A stretch of DNA of 64,000 nt from Sphaerisporangium perillae (GCF_023276435.1 NZ_JALLPO010000015.1:124001-188000), one strand, 5' to 3'; shown: positions 8,003 through 16,525, counted from the stretch's first letter. Notes: generated from the letters alone by a model not told the origin. A program made the numbers and translations.

Positions 8003-9457
8003 ATGAGTGCCGGGGCGCCTTCCGGGGGGACGCCGGGTGCGCACGGGCGGGAAGGTCCTGACCCGCGCCGGTGGAAGGCGTTGAGCGTCTGCCTGGTCGC
8101 CGGGTTCATGACGTTGCTGGACGTCAGCATCGTCAACGTGGCGCTGCCGTCCGTCCGCGCGGGGCTCCACGCCTCGCCGAGCGACCTGCAGTGGGTGGTG
8201 TCGGGGTACGCGCTGGCATTGGGGCTCGTGCTGGTGCCGGCCGGACGGTTCGGTGACATGCGGGGCCGGCGTACGGCCTTTGTGTTCGGCGTCACCATGT
8301 TCACCCTGGCGAGCGTCCTCGCCGGAGTCGCCCCCGGGTCGAGGTGGCTCGTCGTGGCCCGGGTCGTGCAGGGGGCCGCCGGTGGGGTGATCACGCCTCA
8401 GATCAGCGGGCTCATCCAGCAGCTCTTCCGGGGCGCGGAGCGGGGCCGGGCGTTCGGGTTGTTCGGCGCCACGGTCGGCATCTCCACGGCGGTCGGCCCG
8501 CTGCTCGGCGGGTTGCTCATCCAGGTGGGCGGCCATCAGGAGGGCTGGCGTTACGTCTTCTACGTCAACGTGCCGATCGGCGTTCTCGCGGTGCTTCTGG
8601 CCTACCGGTATCTGCCCGGGGGCTCACCGGAGTACCGGCGGCGGGAGAGCATGGATCCGGTGGGGGTGCTGCTGCTGGCCGCCGGCATCTCTCTGACGCT
8701 CCTCCCGCTCGTGGAGGCCCATCAGTGGCACGGCCAGGCCAGGTGGCTGCTGATACCGGCCGGGTTCCTGGTGGTCGCCGGGTTCACCGGCTGGGAGCGC
8801 CGGTACGGGCGGCGGCACGACCCGATGGTGGACCTTTCCCTGTTCCGCATGCGCTCCTACGCCCTCGGCACCCTGCTCGGAACGCTGTACTTCGGCGGGC
8901 TCACGGCGATCTTCTTCATCCTGACCCAGTACCTGCAGGAAGGCGTGGGCTATTCGGCCCTGCAGGCGGGTCTGACCAGCACGGCGTTCGCTCTCGGATC
9001 GGCGCCGAGCGCCGCGCTGGGCGGCAGGGTCGTCGCCCGGTTCGGCCGCCCGCTGGTCGCGTTCGGGCTGGTGCTGGTCACGGTGGGGCTGGCCGCCACG
9101 GATCTCGCCGTGCGGCTGGTGCCCGGCCACGAGGTGGGATGGGCGCTGGCGGCGCCGTTGCTCGTCGCGGGGCTCGGCAACGGCATGGTCATCTCACCGA
9201 ACCAGACGCTGGCGCTGTCGCAGGTCCCCGTCGCCAGGGCCGGCGCCGCCGGCGGCGTCCTGCAGACGGGACAGCGGATCGGCTCCGCCATCGGCATCGC
9301 GGCGGTGGGCTCGGCGTTCTTCACCCAGGTGGCCTCGACGCACGGCGACTACACGGTGGCCTTCCGGCACGCGCTCCTGGTCAACATCGCATTCGTCCTG
9401 GCCGCCCTCGTCACGGCCCTCATCGACGTGGCCGCCGACCGCCGATCACATCCGTGA
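8003..9457 (+). CDS. MFS drug exporter, DHA2 (EmrB/QacA) family
   Basis: A 484-residue, 14-helix major facilitator. It shows the opening FMTLLDVSIVNVALPS and WVVSGYALALG typical of DHA2 exporters, motif A as GRFGDMRGRR between helices 2 and 3, and the antiporter motif C as GISTAVGPLLGG in helix 5. ATG 8003 is preferred over 7874 because the upstream 43 residues are Arg/Gly-rich and have no family counterpart; the Shine-Dalgarno there is weak. A proton-driven exporter of hydrophobic or cationic compounds is expected. No TetR or MarR regulator is adjacent. Confidence 0.9.
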   Translation: MSAGAPSGGTPGAHGREGPDPRRWKALSVCLVAGFMTLLDVSIVNVALPSVRAGLHASPSDLQWVVSGYALALGLVLVPAGRFGDMRGRRTAFVFGVTMFTLASVLAGVAPGSRWLVVARVVQGAAGGVITPQISGLIQQLFRGAERGRAFGLFGATVGISTAVGPLLGGLLIQVGGHQEGWRYVFYVNVPIGVLAVLLAYRYLPGGSPEYRRRESMDPVGVLLLAAGISLTLLPLVEAHQWHGQARWLLIPAGFLVVAGFTGWERRYGRRHDPMVDLSLFRMRSYALGTLLGTLYFGGLTAIFFILTQYLQEGVGYSALQAGLTSTAFALGSAPSAALGGRVVARFGRPLVAFGLVLVTVGLAATDLAVRLVPGHEVGWALAAPLLVAGLGNGMVISPNQTLALSQVPVARAGAAGGVLQTGQRIGSAIGIAAVGSAFFTQVASTHGDYTVAFRHALLVNIAFVLAALVTALIDVAADRRSHP

Positions 9458-9675
9458 CGGCGCGGATCTCCGCCTGGCGGTCCGGCCGCGTCTGGGGCCC
9501 GTACGAGTTGGCACCTCCCGTGCACGCCGGCCCCGCCTCGGCTGAAAGGTGCCATGTTCCTGCCTTTCCAGGCTATTGGATGCGTCATACAATTACGGCC
9601 CTGGGAGATGTGGCCAGGGTCATGCTGTCGCCGCCAGGAGCGATGATCAAGAGGTTCGGCATTCCGGAGGACGTC
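9458..9675. other. Convergent intergenic region
   Basis: A non-coding gap between the convergent MFS and glycosyltransferase genes. The only structure I see is an 8-base inverted repeat, TGGCACCT at 9509-9516 and AGGTGCCA at 9547-9554, too widely spaced and without a U-tract to call a terminator. Confidence 0.4.
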
Positions 9676-10740
9676 TCAGAGGGATCCGTACAGCTTGAGG
9701 TGCAATGCGGCGGCTTGCGGCCAGGTGTGGCGGGCGGCCAGGGCGCGGCCGGCGGCGAGGCGTTCGGGGTCGGGGGCCGACAGCGCCTCGCGCATCTGGC
9801 CGGCCAGGCCGCGCGGGCCTGAGGCGAAGCGCGCCGCGCCGCCGAAGACCTCCCTGAACACCGGTAGGTCCCGGGTGACCAGCGGCACCCCGGCCGCCAG
9901 CGCCTCCATGGCGGCCAGGCCGAACCCCTCCTTGAGGGAAGGGAAGGCGAAGACCCCCGCCGCCGCGACCAGCGCGGGCAGCTCCTGGTGGTCGATCCGG
10001 CCGAGCACGACCGGCTCGACGCCCAGGGCGGCCGCGCGGTCCTCCCATCGTGCCCGGTAGTCGCGGTAGTCGAACAGGGTCTCCCCGCCCGCGACGACCA
10101 GGCGAAGATCCGGGTCGGCCAGCAGGGCGTACGCCTCGAGCAGGTCCATCGACCCCTTCCTCGGCTCGATGCCGCCCACCGTCAGCACGTACCGCCCGAA
10201 CCGGGCGCGCCAGCGTCCGTCGCCCTGTCTGGCCGCCGCGGCGAACCGCTCCGCCTCGACGCCGTTCGGGATGACCGTCGCGGTGATCCCCCAGCCGGCG
10301 GCGAGCTCCTGTGCGACGGCCGAGGATACACAGATGTGGGTGTGCGGCCGGACGATCGCCCGCTCATGGCAGGCGACCAGCTCGGGAGTGGTGAAGTGGT
10401 CGATGTGGTGGACGGTGCGCACGCAGTCCTCGACGGCGTTGGCGCTGATGCAGTCCTGGGCGTGCACGACGTCGTACCGCCGGGGGTCGAACGCCTGACG
10501 CAGGACCGAGATGGAGCGCAGGATCCGGTCGCCCGTGGTCTCCCCGGGAATGTCGGGGAAGGGGACGAGCACCTGCCGCACCGCCGGGGCCACCGCGCGG
10601 AAGAAGCCCGCGTCACCGCCCCGGGCGAGCGTCCAGACCGTGACGTCCTGGCCCGCGGCGGCCAGCGCCTCGGCGAGGTTCAGCGTGTGCACCACCCCGC
10701 CCCGGGGCTTGGTCGAGTAGGTCAGCAGCGCGATCCTCAC
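9676..10740 (-). CDS. MSMEG_0565-family glycosyltransferase (nit1 cluster)
   Basis: A 354-residue GT-B fold glycosyltransferase (GT4 type). The N terminus MRIALLTYSTKPRGGVVHT is the opening of the MSMEG_0565 family as I remember it, and the donor-binding half has GGIEPRKGSMDLLEAY and the EX7E-like segment LKEGFGLAAMEALAAGVP. The start is GTG 10740. It is the last gene of the nit1 operon, 49 bases after the pseudo-nitrilase, and its initiation region is partly duplicated just upstream. By position it should glycosylate a product of the pathway; acceptor and sugar are unknown. Confidence 0.88.
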   Translation of the reverse strand: MRIALLTYSTKPRGGVVHTLNLAEALAAAGQDVTVWTLARGGDAGFFRAVAPAVRQVLVPFPDIPGETTGDRILRSISVLRQAFDPRRYDVVHAQDCISANAVEDCVRTVHHIDHFTTPELVACHERAIVRPHTHICVSSAVAQELAAGWGITATVIPNGVEAERFAAAARQGDGRWRARFGRYVLTVGGIEPRKGSMDLLEAYALLADPDLRLVVAGGETLFDYRDYRARWEDRAAALGVEPVVLGRIDHQELPALVAAAGVFAFPSLKEGFGLAAMEALAAGVPLVTRDLPVFREVFGGAARFASGPRGLAGQMREALSAPDPERLAAGRALAARHTWPQAAALHLKLYGSL

Positions 10741-10793
10741 CGATGACCTCCGGGGCTCAGCGTGGTCGAGTGGCCCCGCACGGCGATCCTCAC
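10737..10793 (-). other. Duplicated start region of the glycosyltransferase (decoy ORF)
   Basis: Upstream of the real start, a second GTGAGGATCGC occurs at 10783-10793, 53 bases before the one at 10740. It opens an 18-codon frame whose first residues, MRIAVRGHSTTLSPGG, resemble MRIALLTYSTKPRGG. The decoy starts in a GTGA overlap with the nitrilase stop, and its own TGA overlaps the true GTG, so coupling is preserved through the duplication. It looks like a diverged tandem duplication of the gene's 5' end. Confidence 0.7.
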
Positions 10794-11608
10794 CGGTAGC
10801 TCCCGGGCCTGAGCTCGTCCAGGTGCTTCAGCACCCGCCGGGCGGTGGCGATCTCCGCGGCCACGTCCAGCTCCGCCACCGCGAGCCCGGCCTTGGACCA
10901 CGTGCGGGCGAGGACGTCTCCGCCCGGGCCGACCACCTTGGCCTGGCCGAGGAAGCGCATGCCGCCCATCGCCCCCGTCTGGTTGGAGGAGGCGAGCACG
11001 ACCTGGTTCTCCGCCGCCCGCGCGCAGTCGTACAGGTCGAACAGGCGGGACTGGCGGTCCTGGGCCATCCGGGGCGCCCTGTTGGTGATGCTGGTCGGCC
11101 AGGCGGACAGGCAGGCGAGGATCTCGGCGCCGTCCACGGCCAGGCTGCGCGCCGACTCGGGGAAGGTCTTGTCATAGTCGATGAGCATCCCGATCCGTCC
11201 GACCGGGGTGTCGAAGGCGTCGAACCGGTCACCGGGGGTGTAGGCGACGGTCTCCCCGGCCGGCAGGTGCACCTTGCGATGCCGCCCGAGCACGCCGTCC
11301 CCGGTCAGGCACACCGCCGCGTTGTAGCGGACCGGCCCGGCGGCCTCGCAGTATCCGGCGCAGACCACCATCTCGGCGGCCAGCGCGCTCAGCCGCTTGA
11401 AGATCGGGTCGTCGGGTTCCAGGGCGGGCGGCAGGGCCTCAGGGTCGGGATGGCGCAGGTCGGCGAGGTAGCCGCCGAGCGAGGCGTCGGGCAGGACCAG
11501 CAGCGCGGCACCGGCCGCGCGCGCGTCACCGACCAGCTTGGCGATGCGCTGGAGGTCGAACTCCAGGTCCCGCCCGAAGTGCGCGGAGGCCGCGGCCATG
11601 CGGATCAC
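10790..11608 (-). CDS. Nitrilase-superfamily pseudoenzyme (nit1 cluster)
   Basis: A 272-residue carbon-nitrogen hydrolase fold protein, start GTG 11608, four bases after the upstream nitrilase stop. It is clearly a paralogue of that neighbour and aligns without gaps through the catalytic region. The catalytic Glu is Asp41 (LPDASLGGYL), the Lys is kept as Lys112 (HRKVH), and the nucleophilic Cys is Asp144 (GMLIDYDKTFPES; the codon at 11177-11179 reads GAC). Without Cys it cannot form the covalent thioester intermediate of known nitrilases and amidases. The frame is intact and the rest of the fold is conserved, so a structural or regulatory partner role is more likely than decay. An unusual non-covalent activity cannot be excluded. 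Confidence 0.9.
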   Translation of the reverse strand: MIRMAAASAHFGRDLEFDLQRIAKLVGDARAAGAALLVLPDASLGGYLADLRHPDPEALPPALEPDDPIFKRLSALAAEMVVCAGYCEAAGPVRYNAAVCLTGDGVLGRHRKVHLPAGETVAYTPGDRFDAFDTPVGRIGMLIDYDKTFPESARSLAVDGAEILACLSAWPTSITNRAPRMAQDRQSRLFDLYDCARAAENQVVLASSNQTGAMGGMRFLGQAKVVGPGGDVLARTWSKAGLAVAELDVAAEIATARRVLKHLDELRPGSYR

Positions 11609-11612
11609 GGGA

Positions 11613-12473
11613 TCAGGATCTCCCGGCGGCGGCGACCGTGGAGACGCCGGCGCCCCAGGCGTAGGCGTCGGGACGGCGATCACGCAGGTGGCCCATGGAG
11701 CGGCGGGCCGTCGCCAGCGCCTGCTCGACGTCCACCTCGGCGACCGCGACGCCGCCGGGCACGCCGGTGCGGGCGAGGATCTCCCCGCCGGGGCCGACGA
11801 TCTTGGCGCTGCCGACGAAACGGAGCGTGCCGAAGGCGCCGGACTGGTTGGCGGAGACCCACACCACCTGGTTCTCCAGGGCGCGTGCCTGGTCGAACAG
11901 GTCGAAGCGCCGCGTCCAGCGGTCGTCGGCGAGATCGGGGGACGGATCGGTCCTGCTGGCCGGCCAGGCGGACACGCACACCACGATCTGCGCCCCGTCC
12001 AGCGCGAGCGACCGCGCCGACTCCGGGAACGCCTTGTCGTAACAGATCATCATGCCGAGCCGCCCGACGGGGGTGTCGAACGCGGCGAACCCCCCGCCCG
12101 CCGCGAACGAGGCGTCCTCGCTCAGCGGCTGGTGGACCTTGCGGTGGTGGCCGAGCACGCCGTCGCCCGTCACGCACACCACGCTGTTGTAACGCCAGGG
12201 CCCGGCGGACTCGCAGTAGCCCGCGCAGAGCACCATGTCACCCGCGATCGCCGCCAGCCGCCGGATCTCCGGCCCGTCCGGGTCGAGCGCGGGCGGGACG
12301 TCCGACGGGTCGCCGTCCATGCTGAGCAGGTAGCCACCCAGGCACGCCTCCGGGAAGGCGAGCAACCCGACGCCGTCGGCTCGCGCCTCGGCGACGAGGT
12401 GCTCGATCGTCGCGAAGCACGCCTCCACGTCACGGTCGAACGGCGCCGCCACCGCACCCATGCGTACCTTCAT
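11613..12473 (-). CDS. Nitrilase / C-N hydrolase (nit1 cluster, Sll0784 type)
   Basis: A 286-residue nitrilase-superfamily enzyme with the full triad: Glu42 in FPEACLGGYL, Lys112 in HRKVHQP and Cys144 in MMICYDKAFPES. It hydrolyses a nitrile or amide bond; the natural substrate of the nit1 pathway is not something the sequence shows. ATG 12473 has AGAAGGG six bases upstream. It lies 49 bases after the GNAT-AIR fusion gene and is followed within 4 bases by its catalytically dead paralogue, which suggests the two may assemble together. Confidence 0.92.
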   Translation of the reverse strand: MKVRMGAVAAPFDRDVEACFATIEHLVAEARADGVGLLAFPEACLGGYLLSMDGDPSDVPPALDPDGPEIRRLAAIAGDMVLCAGYCESAGPWRYNSVVCVTGDGVLGHHRKVHQPLSEDASFAAGGGFAAFDTPVGRLGMMICYDKAFPESARSLALDGAQIVVCVSAWPASRTDPSPDLADDRWTRRFDLFDQARALENQVVWVSANQSGAFGTLRFVGSAKIVGPGGEILARTGVPGGVAVAEVDVEQALATARRSMGHLRDRRPDAYAWGAGVSTVAAAGRS

Positions 12474-12522
12474 CGCCAGCCCTTCTCGCCCGACGGCTCG
12501 CGACCGACCGCACCCGGCCGGC

Positions 12523-13956
12523 TCACGCCGCGCCCAGTCCGGTCACCGGGCCGGTGATCACTTCGGTCAGTTCGCCGTCCGGCCAGCGCAGCGCTACCCC
12601 TCGCCCGGGGACGAGCTCGCCGCACTCGGCTCCGGTCGCGGGCCCGGCGTCGAGCCCGGGACGGCCCGGCGCGTCCGCGGTGAGCATCGCGAAGCCGGGG
12701 AAGCAGGTGAGCCAGTCGCCCATAGTGGCCGCGCCCGGACGGGGGACCGCGGCGACGTCCAGGACGGCGCCGCACCCGGAGGCCTCGGCGAGCATGCCGA
12801 GCGTGCCGGCTACCCCGGCCATCGACACGTCCTTGGCCGCCGCGGGGCGGGCGGCGGCGACCGCGCCCAGCATGGCCCGCAGTTCGGGGGTGCGGCGGCG
12901 GGTGGTTGAGTCCCACTGCCGCCCGGTGTATCCGGGCCGCCAGCCGCCGCCGAGGTCCGCGGTGAGCCGGACCCGGTGACCTGGGCGCCCGCCGCCGCCG
13001 GGGACCGGGTCCGCCGTGCGGCCGAGCGCGGTCACCGACAGCGACGCGGGCACGCCGAGCTGGGTGTGCCCGCCCAGCACCGGGACGCCGTACGCGCCGG
13101 CCGCGCGGCGCAGCCCGCCGAGCACGCGGGCGGCGGCCGGGGCGTCGCGGGCGCCCAGAGCGTCCAGCAGGCCCACCGGCGTGGCGCCCATCGCGGCGAG
13201 GTCGTTGAGGTTGACCAGCACCGAGCACCAGCCGGCCCATTCCGGGTCCCGCTCCACCATGGCGGGCAGGATCGCGTCGCAGGCCGCGACCAGGTCGCTG
13301 CCGGGGACGGGGGCGCCGTCGTCGCCGACGAACCCCGCGCCTCCCGGGGCCAGCCCGGCGAGCAGCGGGCCGAGCGCCTGCTTGGTGCCGGCGGCGAGCG
13401 CGGCGATCCGCCCGACCGGCCAGCGCATCAGCACGTGCGGGGCGCCCGCCACCGGCACGCTCCGCACGGCCCGCCAGCCGAGCCGGGTGAACATCCGCTC
13501 GTTGCGGGCCTGCACCGTGGCCTCGAAGCGCAGCGCCCCGGCGGCCTCGGCCCGGGCGCAGGCGGCCCGGACCAGCGCGGGCCCGATGCCGGAGCCACCC
13601 CGTACCGACGGGTCGACCGCCAGGCGGCCACCCCGCCACCAGCCGATGTCGGGGCCCTCCCCGGCCGGGCCGAGCCGGACGCCGCCGAGGACGGCGCCCG
13701 CGCGGTTCCTGGCCACCAGCACCACGGTGCGCGGGTCGTCGTCGTGCTCGTCCAGGTCATGACCGTGGAAGAGCCCCTGCTCCCGCACGAAGACCTGCGC
13801 GCGAAGCGCCCGGTAGGCCTTGGTCGCGGCCCGGTCCGCCTCCTCGATCAGGAAGTACGGCCGCCGCCCGCCGAGCAGCACGTCGCAGATCGATCCTGCG
13901 CTCGCCTCGCGCGCCAGGCCGTAGGAGGCGGCGTCGAGGTCGAAGGTCGCCGTCAT
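12523..13956 (-). CDS. GNAT acetyltransferase (MSMEG_0567/Sll0786) fused to AIR synthase-like domain (Sll0787)
   Basis: A 477-residue two-domain protein from ATG 13956. Residues about 35-180 form a GNAT fold with the acetyl-CoA loop region PSVRGGSGIGPALVRAAC and a TVQARNERMFTRLGWR segment. Residues about 190-477 resemble AIR synthase/PurM, with GDDGAPVPGSDLVAACD, VNLNDLAAMGATPVGLLDAL and a late DVSMAGVAGTLGMLAEASGCG. In Synechocystis the two activities are separate genes, sll0786 and sll0787. The gene begins 5 bases after the radical SAM stop, inside the nit1 operon. An ATP-dependent ring closure or amide activation by the PurM-like half is an inference from family. Confidence 0.88.
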   Translation of the reverse strand: MTATFDLDAASYGLAREASAGSICDVLLGGRRPYFLIEEADRAATKAYRALRAQVFVREQGLFHGHDLDEHDDDPRTVVLVARNRAGAVLGGVRLGPAGEGPDIGWWRGGRLAVDPSVRGGSGIGPALVRAACARAEAAGALRFEATVQARNERMFTRLGWRAVRSVPVAGAPHVLMRWPVGRIAALAAGTKQALGPLLAGLAPGGAGFVGDDGAPVPGSDLVAACDAILPAMVERDPEWAGWCSVLVNLNDLAAMGATPVGLLDALGARDAPAAARVLGGLRRAAGAYGVPVLGGHTQLGVPASLSVTALGRTADPVPGGGGRPGHRVRLTADLGGGWRPGYTGRQWDSTTRRRTPELRAMLGAVAAARPAAAKDVSMAGVAGTLGMLAEASGCGAVLDVAAVPRPGAATMGDWLTCFPGFAMLTADAPGRPGLDAGPATGAECGELVPGRGVALRWPDGELTEVITGPVTGLGAA

Positions 13957-13961
13957 CCGCC

Positions 13962-15014
13962 TCACCCGCCCGCCACGGCGAGGGCGCTGCAGGCGCCGCA
14001 CGCGGCGCATCCGGCCTTCTGCTCCGCCCCTGTCATGCCGGCCGCGCGGAGCAGCGCCGCCACCTGTTCGGTCACCTCGCGGACGACGTCCGGCGAGGGG
14101 GCCGGCACGCCGTCCCGGCCCGCCAGCGAGTCCTTCATCGGCCGGAAGGGCACGACGAACGGATAGACGCCCCGCTCGATCAGCCGCGCGGCGCCCGCGA
14201 CCAGCTCCGCCGGGTCCTCGCCGAGGCCGGCGAGGAGGTAGGTCGAGACGCGGTTGCGGCCGAACACGCGCACCGCCTCGTCCCAGGCCGCCTCGTAGGC
14301 GCTCAGCGGCACCGTCGCCTTGCCCGGCGTCCACCGGCGGCGGACCCGCTCGTCGAGGGACTCGACGTGGATGCCGATCGCGGTGGCCCCGGCCTGTCTG
14401 AGCGCCGCGATCCACGCCAGGTCGGCGGGCGGCTCGCACTGCACCTGGATCGGCAGGCCGGGGACGGCTTCGAGGACCGCCCGCACCGAGCGGGCCAGGA
14501 CCCGCGCGCCCCGGTCGGGACCGCTGGTGGTGCCGGTGGTCATCACCATCTGCCGTACCCCGTCCAGGCGCACCGCCGCCTCGGCGACCTCGGCGAGCTG
14601 TGCCGGGGTCTTGGCGGCGACGGTCGCTCCCGCTCTGAGCGACTCCTCGATGGTGCAGAAGCGGCAGCGGTCGGCCTCGCCGTACCGGACGCAGGTCTGC
14701 ACGACGGTCGTGGCCAGCACGTCCACGCCGTGCAGCTTGGCGATCTTCTCGTACGGGACGCCGAGGTCGGTGACCAGGTCGTAGAACCGTGGCCGGCGGA
14801 CCGGCCGGACCGGCAGGCCGAGATCGGTCTCCCCCAGCCACAGTGTGCCGTCGCGGACGATATACGGACTGTCGGGATTCAGCGGGATCGCCGCGCCGGC
14901 GCCACCCATGACCAGGTGGCCGTCGTCGCTCGGTCCCGCTCCGCCCGCGCGGCGCACCGGCGCGTCCACCCGCACGCCCCTGATCGCCACATCGACCCTG
15001 GTACCGACGCTCAC
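13962..15014 (-). CDS. MSMEG_0568-family radical SAM protein (nit1 cluster)
   Basis: A 350-residue radical SAM enzyme from GTG 15014 with GGAGG seven bases upstream. The 4Fe-4S cluster motif is CVRYGEADRCRFC (CX8CX2C), the spacing I associate with this family, followed by a TIM-barrel with MVMTTGTTSGPDRGA and IGIHVESLDE. The C terminus ends in CAACGAC, three more closely spaced cysteines that may bind an auxiliary cluster. It would generate a 5'-deoxyadenosyl radical; the reaction in the nit1 pathway is not known to me. It lies 10 bases downstream of the MSMEG_0572-family gene. Confidence 0.92.
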   Translation of the reverse strand: MSVGTRVDVAIRGVRVDAPVRRAGGAGPSDDGHLVMGGAGAAIPLNPDSPYIVRDGTLWLGETDLGLPVRPVRRPRFYDLVTDLGVPYEKIAKLHGVDVLATTVVQTCVRYGEADRCRFCTIEESLRAGATVAAKTPAQLAEVAEAAVRLDGVRQMVMTTGTTSGPDRGARVLARSVRAVLEAVPGLPIQVQCEPPADLAWIAALRQAGATAIGIHVESLDERVRRRWTPGKATVPLSAYEAAWDEAVRVFGRNRVSTYLLAGLGEDPAELVAGAARLIERGVYPFVVPFRPMKDSLAGRDGVPAPSPDVVREVTEQVAALLRAAGMTGAEQKAGCAACGACSALAVAGG

Positions 15015-15024
15015 GCGTGACCTC

Positions 15025-15537
15025 CTAGAACATGTAGGTCGAGTTGATGATCGCGCCCTTGCGGCCGTAGTGGATCAGGGCGTCCTGCACGTCCAGCGGA
15101 TGAGTGGGGATGACGCCGTCGATCAGGTCCTCCTCGCGGGCACCGTGGAGGGACAGGCCGAACCGGCAGCAGTAGACCTTGCCGCCTTCGTCGATGAAGG
15201 TCTTGAGCGAGTTGTTGATGTTGTGCTCGCCGGGGAACGCCGAGCTGCCCGTGGTGGGGAAGCCGCGGGTCGCCAGGCAGTTGAGCGAGCCCGGCCCGTA
15301 GAAGTAGATGGCGGACTCGAAGCCCTTGCGCAGCGCCCTGGTGGCCTGCAATATCGCCACGAAGCTGACCGAGGACTCGTGGGCGATGCCGTGCACCAGC
15401 GTGAAGTAGGACTCTCCGTTCTCCGCCTGGTAGTCGGGGAATACCTTGGTGCCGCCGTAGAGGCTCGAGCCCTCCGGGAGCGAGGGGTGCGGGATCTCGG
15501 TGAGGCTCTGCTTCTCGAGGTCGGTCAGGTCGGGCAT
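15025..15537 (-). CDS. MSMEG_0572/Sll0783-family nitrogen starvation response protein
   Basis: A 170-residue soluble protein. The stretch SLYGGTKVFPDYQAENGESYF, the run FYGPGSLNCLATRGFP and the ending HYGRKGAIINSTYMF identify the family named after Synechocystis Sll0783, which is induced by nitrogen starvation and reported to be needed for polyhydroxybutyrate accumulation there. It has a DsrE-like look, with a conserved CLATRGFP and a YCCRFG segment. AAAGGAG lies 6 bases before the ATG. A 13-bp tandem repeat fills much of its upstream spacer. Confidence 0.92.
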   Translation of the reverse strand: MPDLTDLEKQSLTEIPHPSLPEGSSLYGGTKVFPDYQAENGESYFTLVHGIAHESSVSFVAILQATRALRKGFESAIYFYGPGSLNCLATRGFPTTGSSAFPGEHNINNSLKTFIDEGGKVYCCRFGLSLHGAREEDLIDGVIPTHPLDVQDALIHYGRKGAIINSTYMF

Positions 15538-15560
15538 GGTGTCTCCTTTGTCGAGCCGGT

Positions 15561-15664
15561 CGGGGTCCGTGGTCGGGGTCCGTGGTCGGGGTCCGTGGTC
15601 GGGGTCCGTGGTCGGGGTCCGTGGTCGGGGTCCGTGGTCGGGGTCCGTGGTCGGGGTCCGTGAT
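15561..15664. repeat. 13-bp tandem repeat, eight copies, upstream of the Sll0783-family gene
   Basis: Eight contiguous copies of CGGGGTCCGTGGT (+ strand) start at 15561 and every 13 bases to 15652; the last copy differs in one base, and weaker copies continue to about 15700. The array lies inside the nit1 operon, between the amidohydrolase stop and the MSMEG_0572-family start, ending 23 bases before its ATG and sparing the Shine-Dalgarno. Confidence 0.95.
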
Positions 15665-15706
15665 GGAGGTCCGGGGTCGGGGTTCGTGATCGGGACGCGT
15701 GGAGGG

Positions 15707-16522
15707 TCAGCCGTAGAGTTTCTCGAAGGTGTCGTGGAACATCAGGCGGGCGAGCTCGCCGTCGCCCACCGCCGCGCCGAGCCGGGCGCGCTCCCCCGTG
15801 TGGTCGCCCCAGGGCTCGTCGCTGGCGAACAGCACCCGGTCGTGGCCGATGCCGCGCCGGTCGATCTCCTGGACCAGCCAGCGGGGCGCGAAGCCGATCG
15901 CCCAGGACAGGTCGGTGTAGACGCGCTTGCCCGCCGCGATCCAGTCGAAGAACCGGGATCCCGCGAGCTTGATGTGGCCGCTCATCCCGCCCCCGAAGTG
16001 GACCAGGTGGACGGCCGTTTCGTCGCCGTACCACTCGACCAGGTGGCCGACCTCGTCGATGTCGGAGGCGGCGCCCGGTGAGGTGTGCACGTGGACGACG
16101 AGGTCGTGGAGGCGGGCGACGGCGAAGATGCGGTCCAGCGCGGGCCGGCAGGCGGGATCGGTGGGCCGGCCGCCGAGCAGGAAGCTCAGCTTGAGCGCCC
16201 GCACGCCGGGCTCCCCCGCCAGCGCCAGCGCCGCCGACGTGCGCTCGGCGTCCTCGGGCCTGGGCGAGACCCACAGCCCGCAGCGGACGCGGTCGTCGCG
16301 CGCGGCCGCCTCCAGGCAGAGCTCGTTGAACCCGAAGGCGACCTCGGGGTCGGGGACGCCGTAGTTCGGCAGCACCAGGGCCCGAAGGGTGCCCTCGGCG
16401 TGCAGGTCCTCCAGCAGCCGCTCCACCGTGGCCCGCGCCGTCACGTCGGGCCGCACGGGCGGGCCGCCGTAGAAGGGGTAGGCGGGGAGCACGCCGAGGT
16501 GGCGGTGCGCGTCGAAGACCAC
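15707..16522 (-). CDS. Amidohydrolase_2-family metal hydrolase (nit1 cluster insert)
   Basis: A 271-residue TIM-barrel hydrolase of the PF04909 (amidohydrolase_2) type. Metal-binding candidates are the HxH of FDAHRHLG at the N terminus, His in VVHVHTSPG, His in VHLVHFGGG and Asp in LFASDEPWGDH. The start is GTG 16522, three bases after the flavin oxidoreductase stop, so it is co-transcribed with the nit1 genes. It is not one of the core families I know for this cluster and may add a hydrolysis or decarboxylation step. Confidence 0.85.
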   Translation of the reverse strand: MVFDAHRHLGVLPAYPFYGGPPVRPDVTARATVERLLEDLHAEGTLRALVLPNYGVPDPEVAFGFNELCLEAAARDDRVRCGLWVSPRPEDAERTSAALALAGEPGVRALKLSFLLGGRPTDPACRPALDRIFAVARLHDLVVHVHTSPGAASDIDEVGHLVEWYGDETAVHLVHFGGGMSGHIKLAGSRFFDWIAAGKRVYTDLSWAIGFAPRWLVQEIDRRGIGHDRVLFASDEPWGDHTGERARLGAAVGDGELARLMFHDTFEKLYG

Positions 16523-16525
16523 GGC

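Noticed and set aside
11177-11179. Sequencing error as cause of the missing nitrilase Cys
   Set aside because: TGC or TGT to GAC needs two changes, and the catalytic Glu is also replaced (Asp41) while the frame stays open. Two independent errors at the two catalytic sites are improbable.
15561-15664. CRISPR-like array
   Set aside because: The units are contiguous with no spacers between them and no cas gene is present. The same applies to the arrays at 53740-54090, 32893-33038 and 37442-37600.
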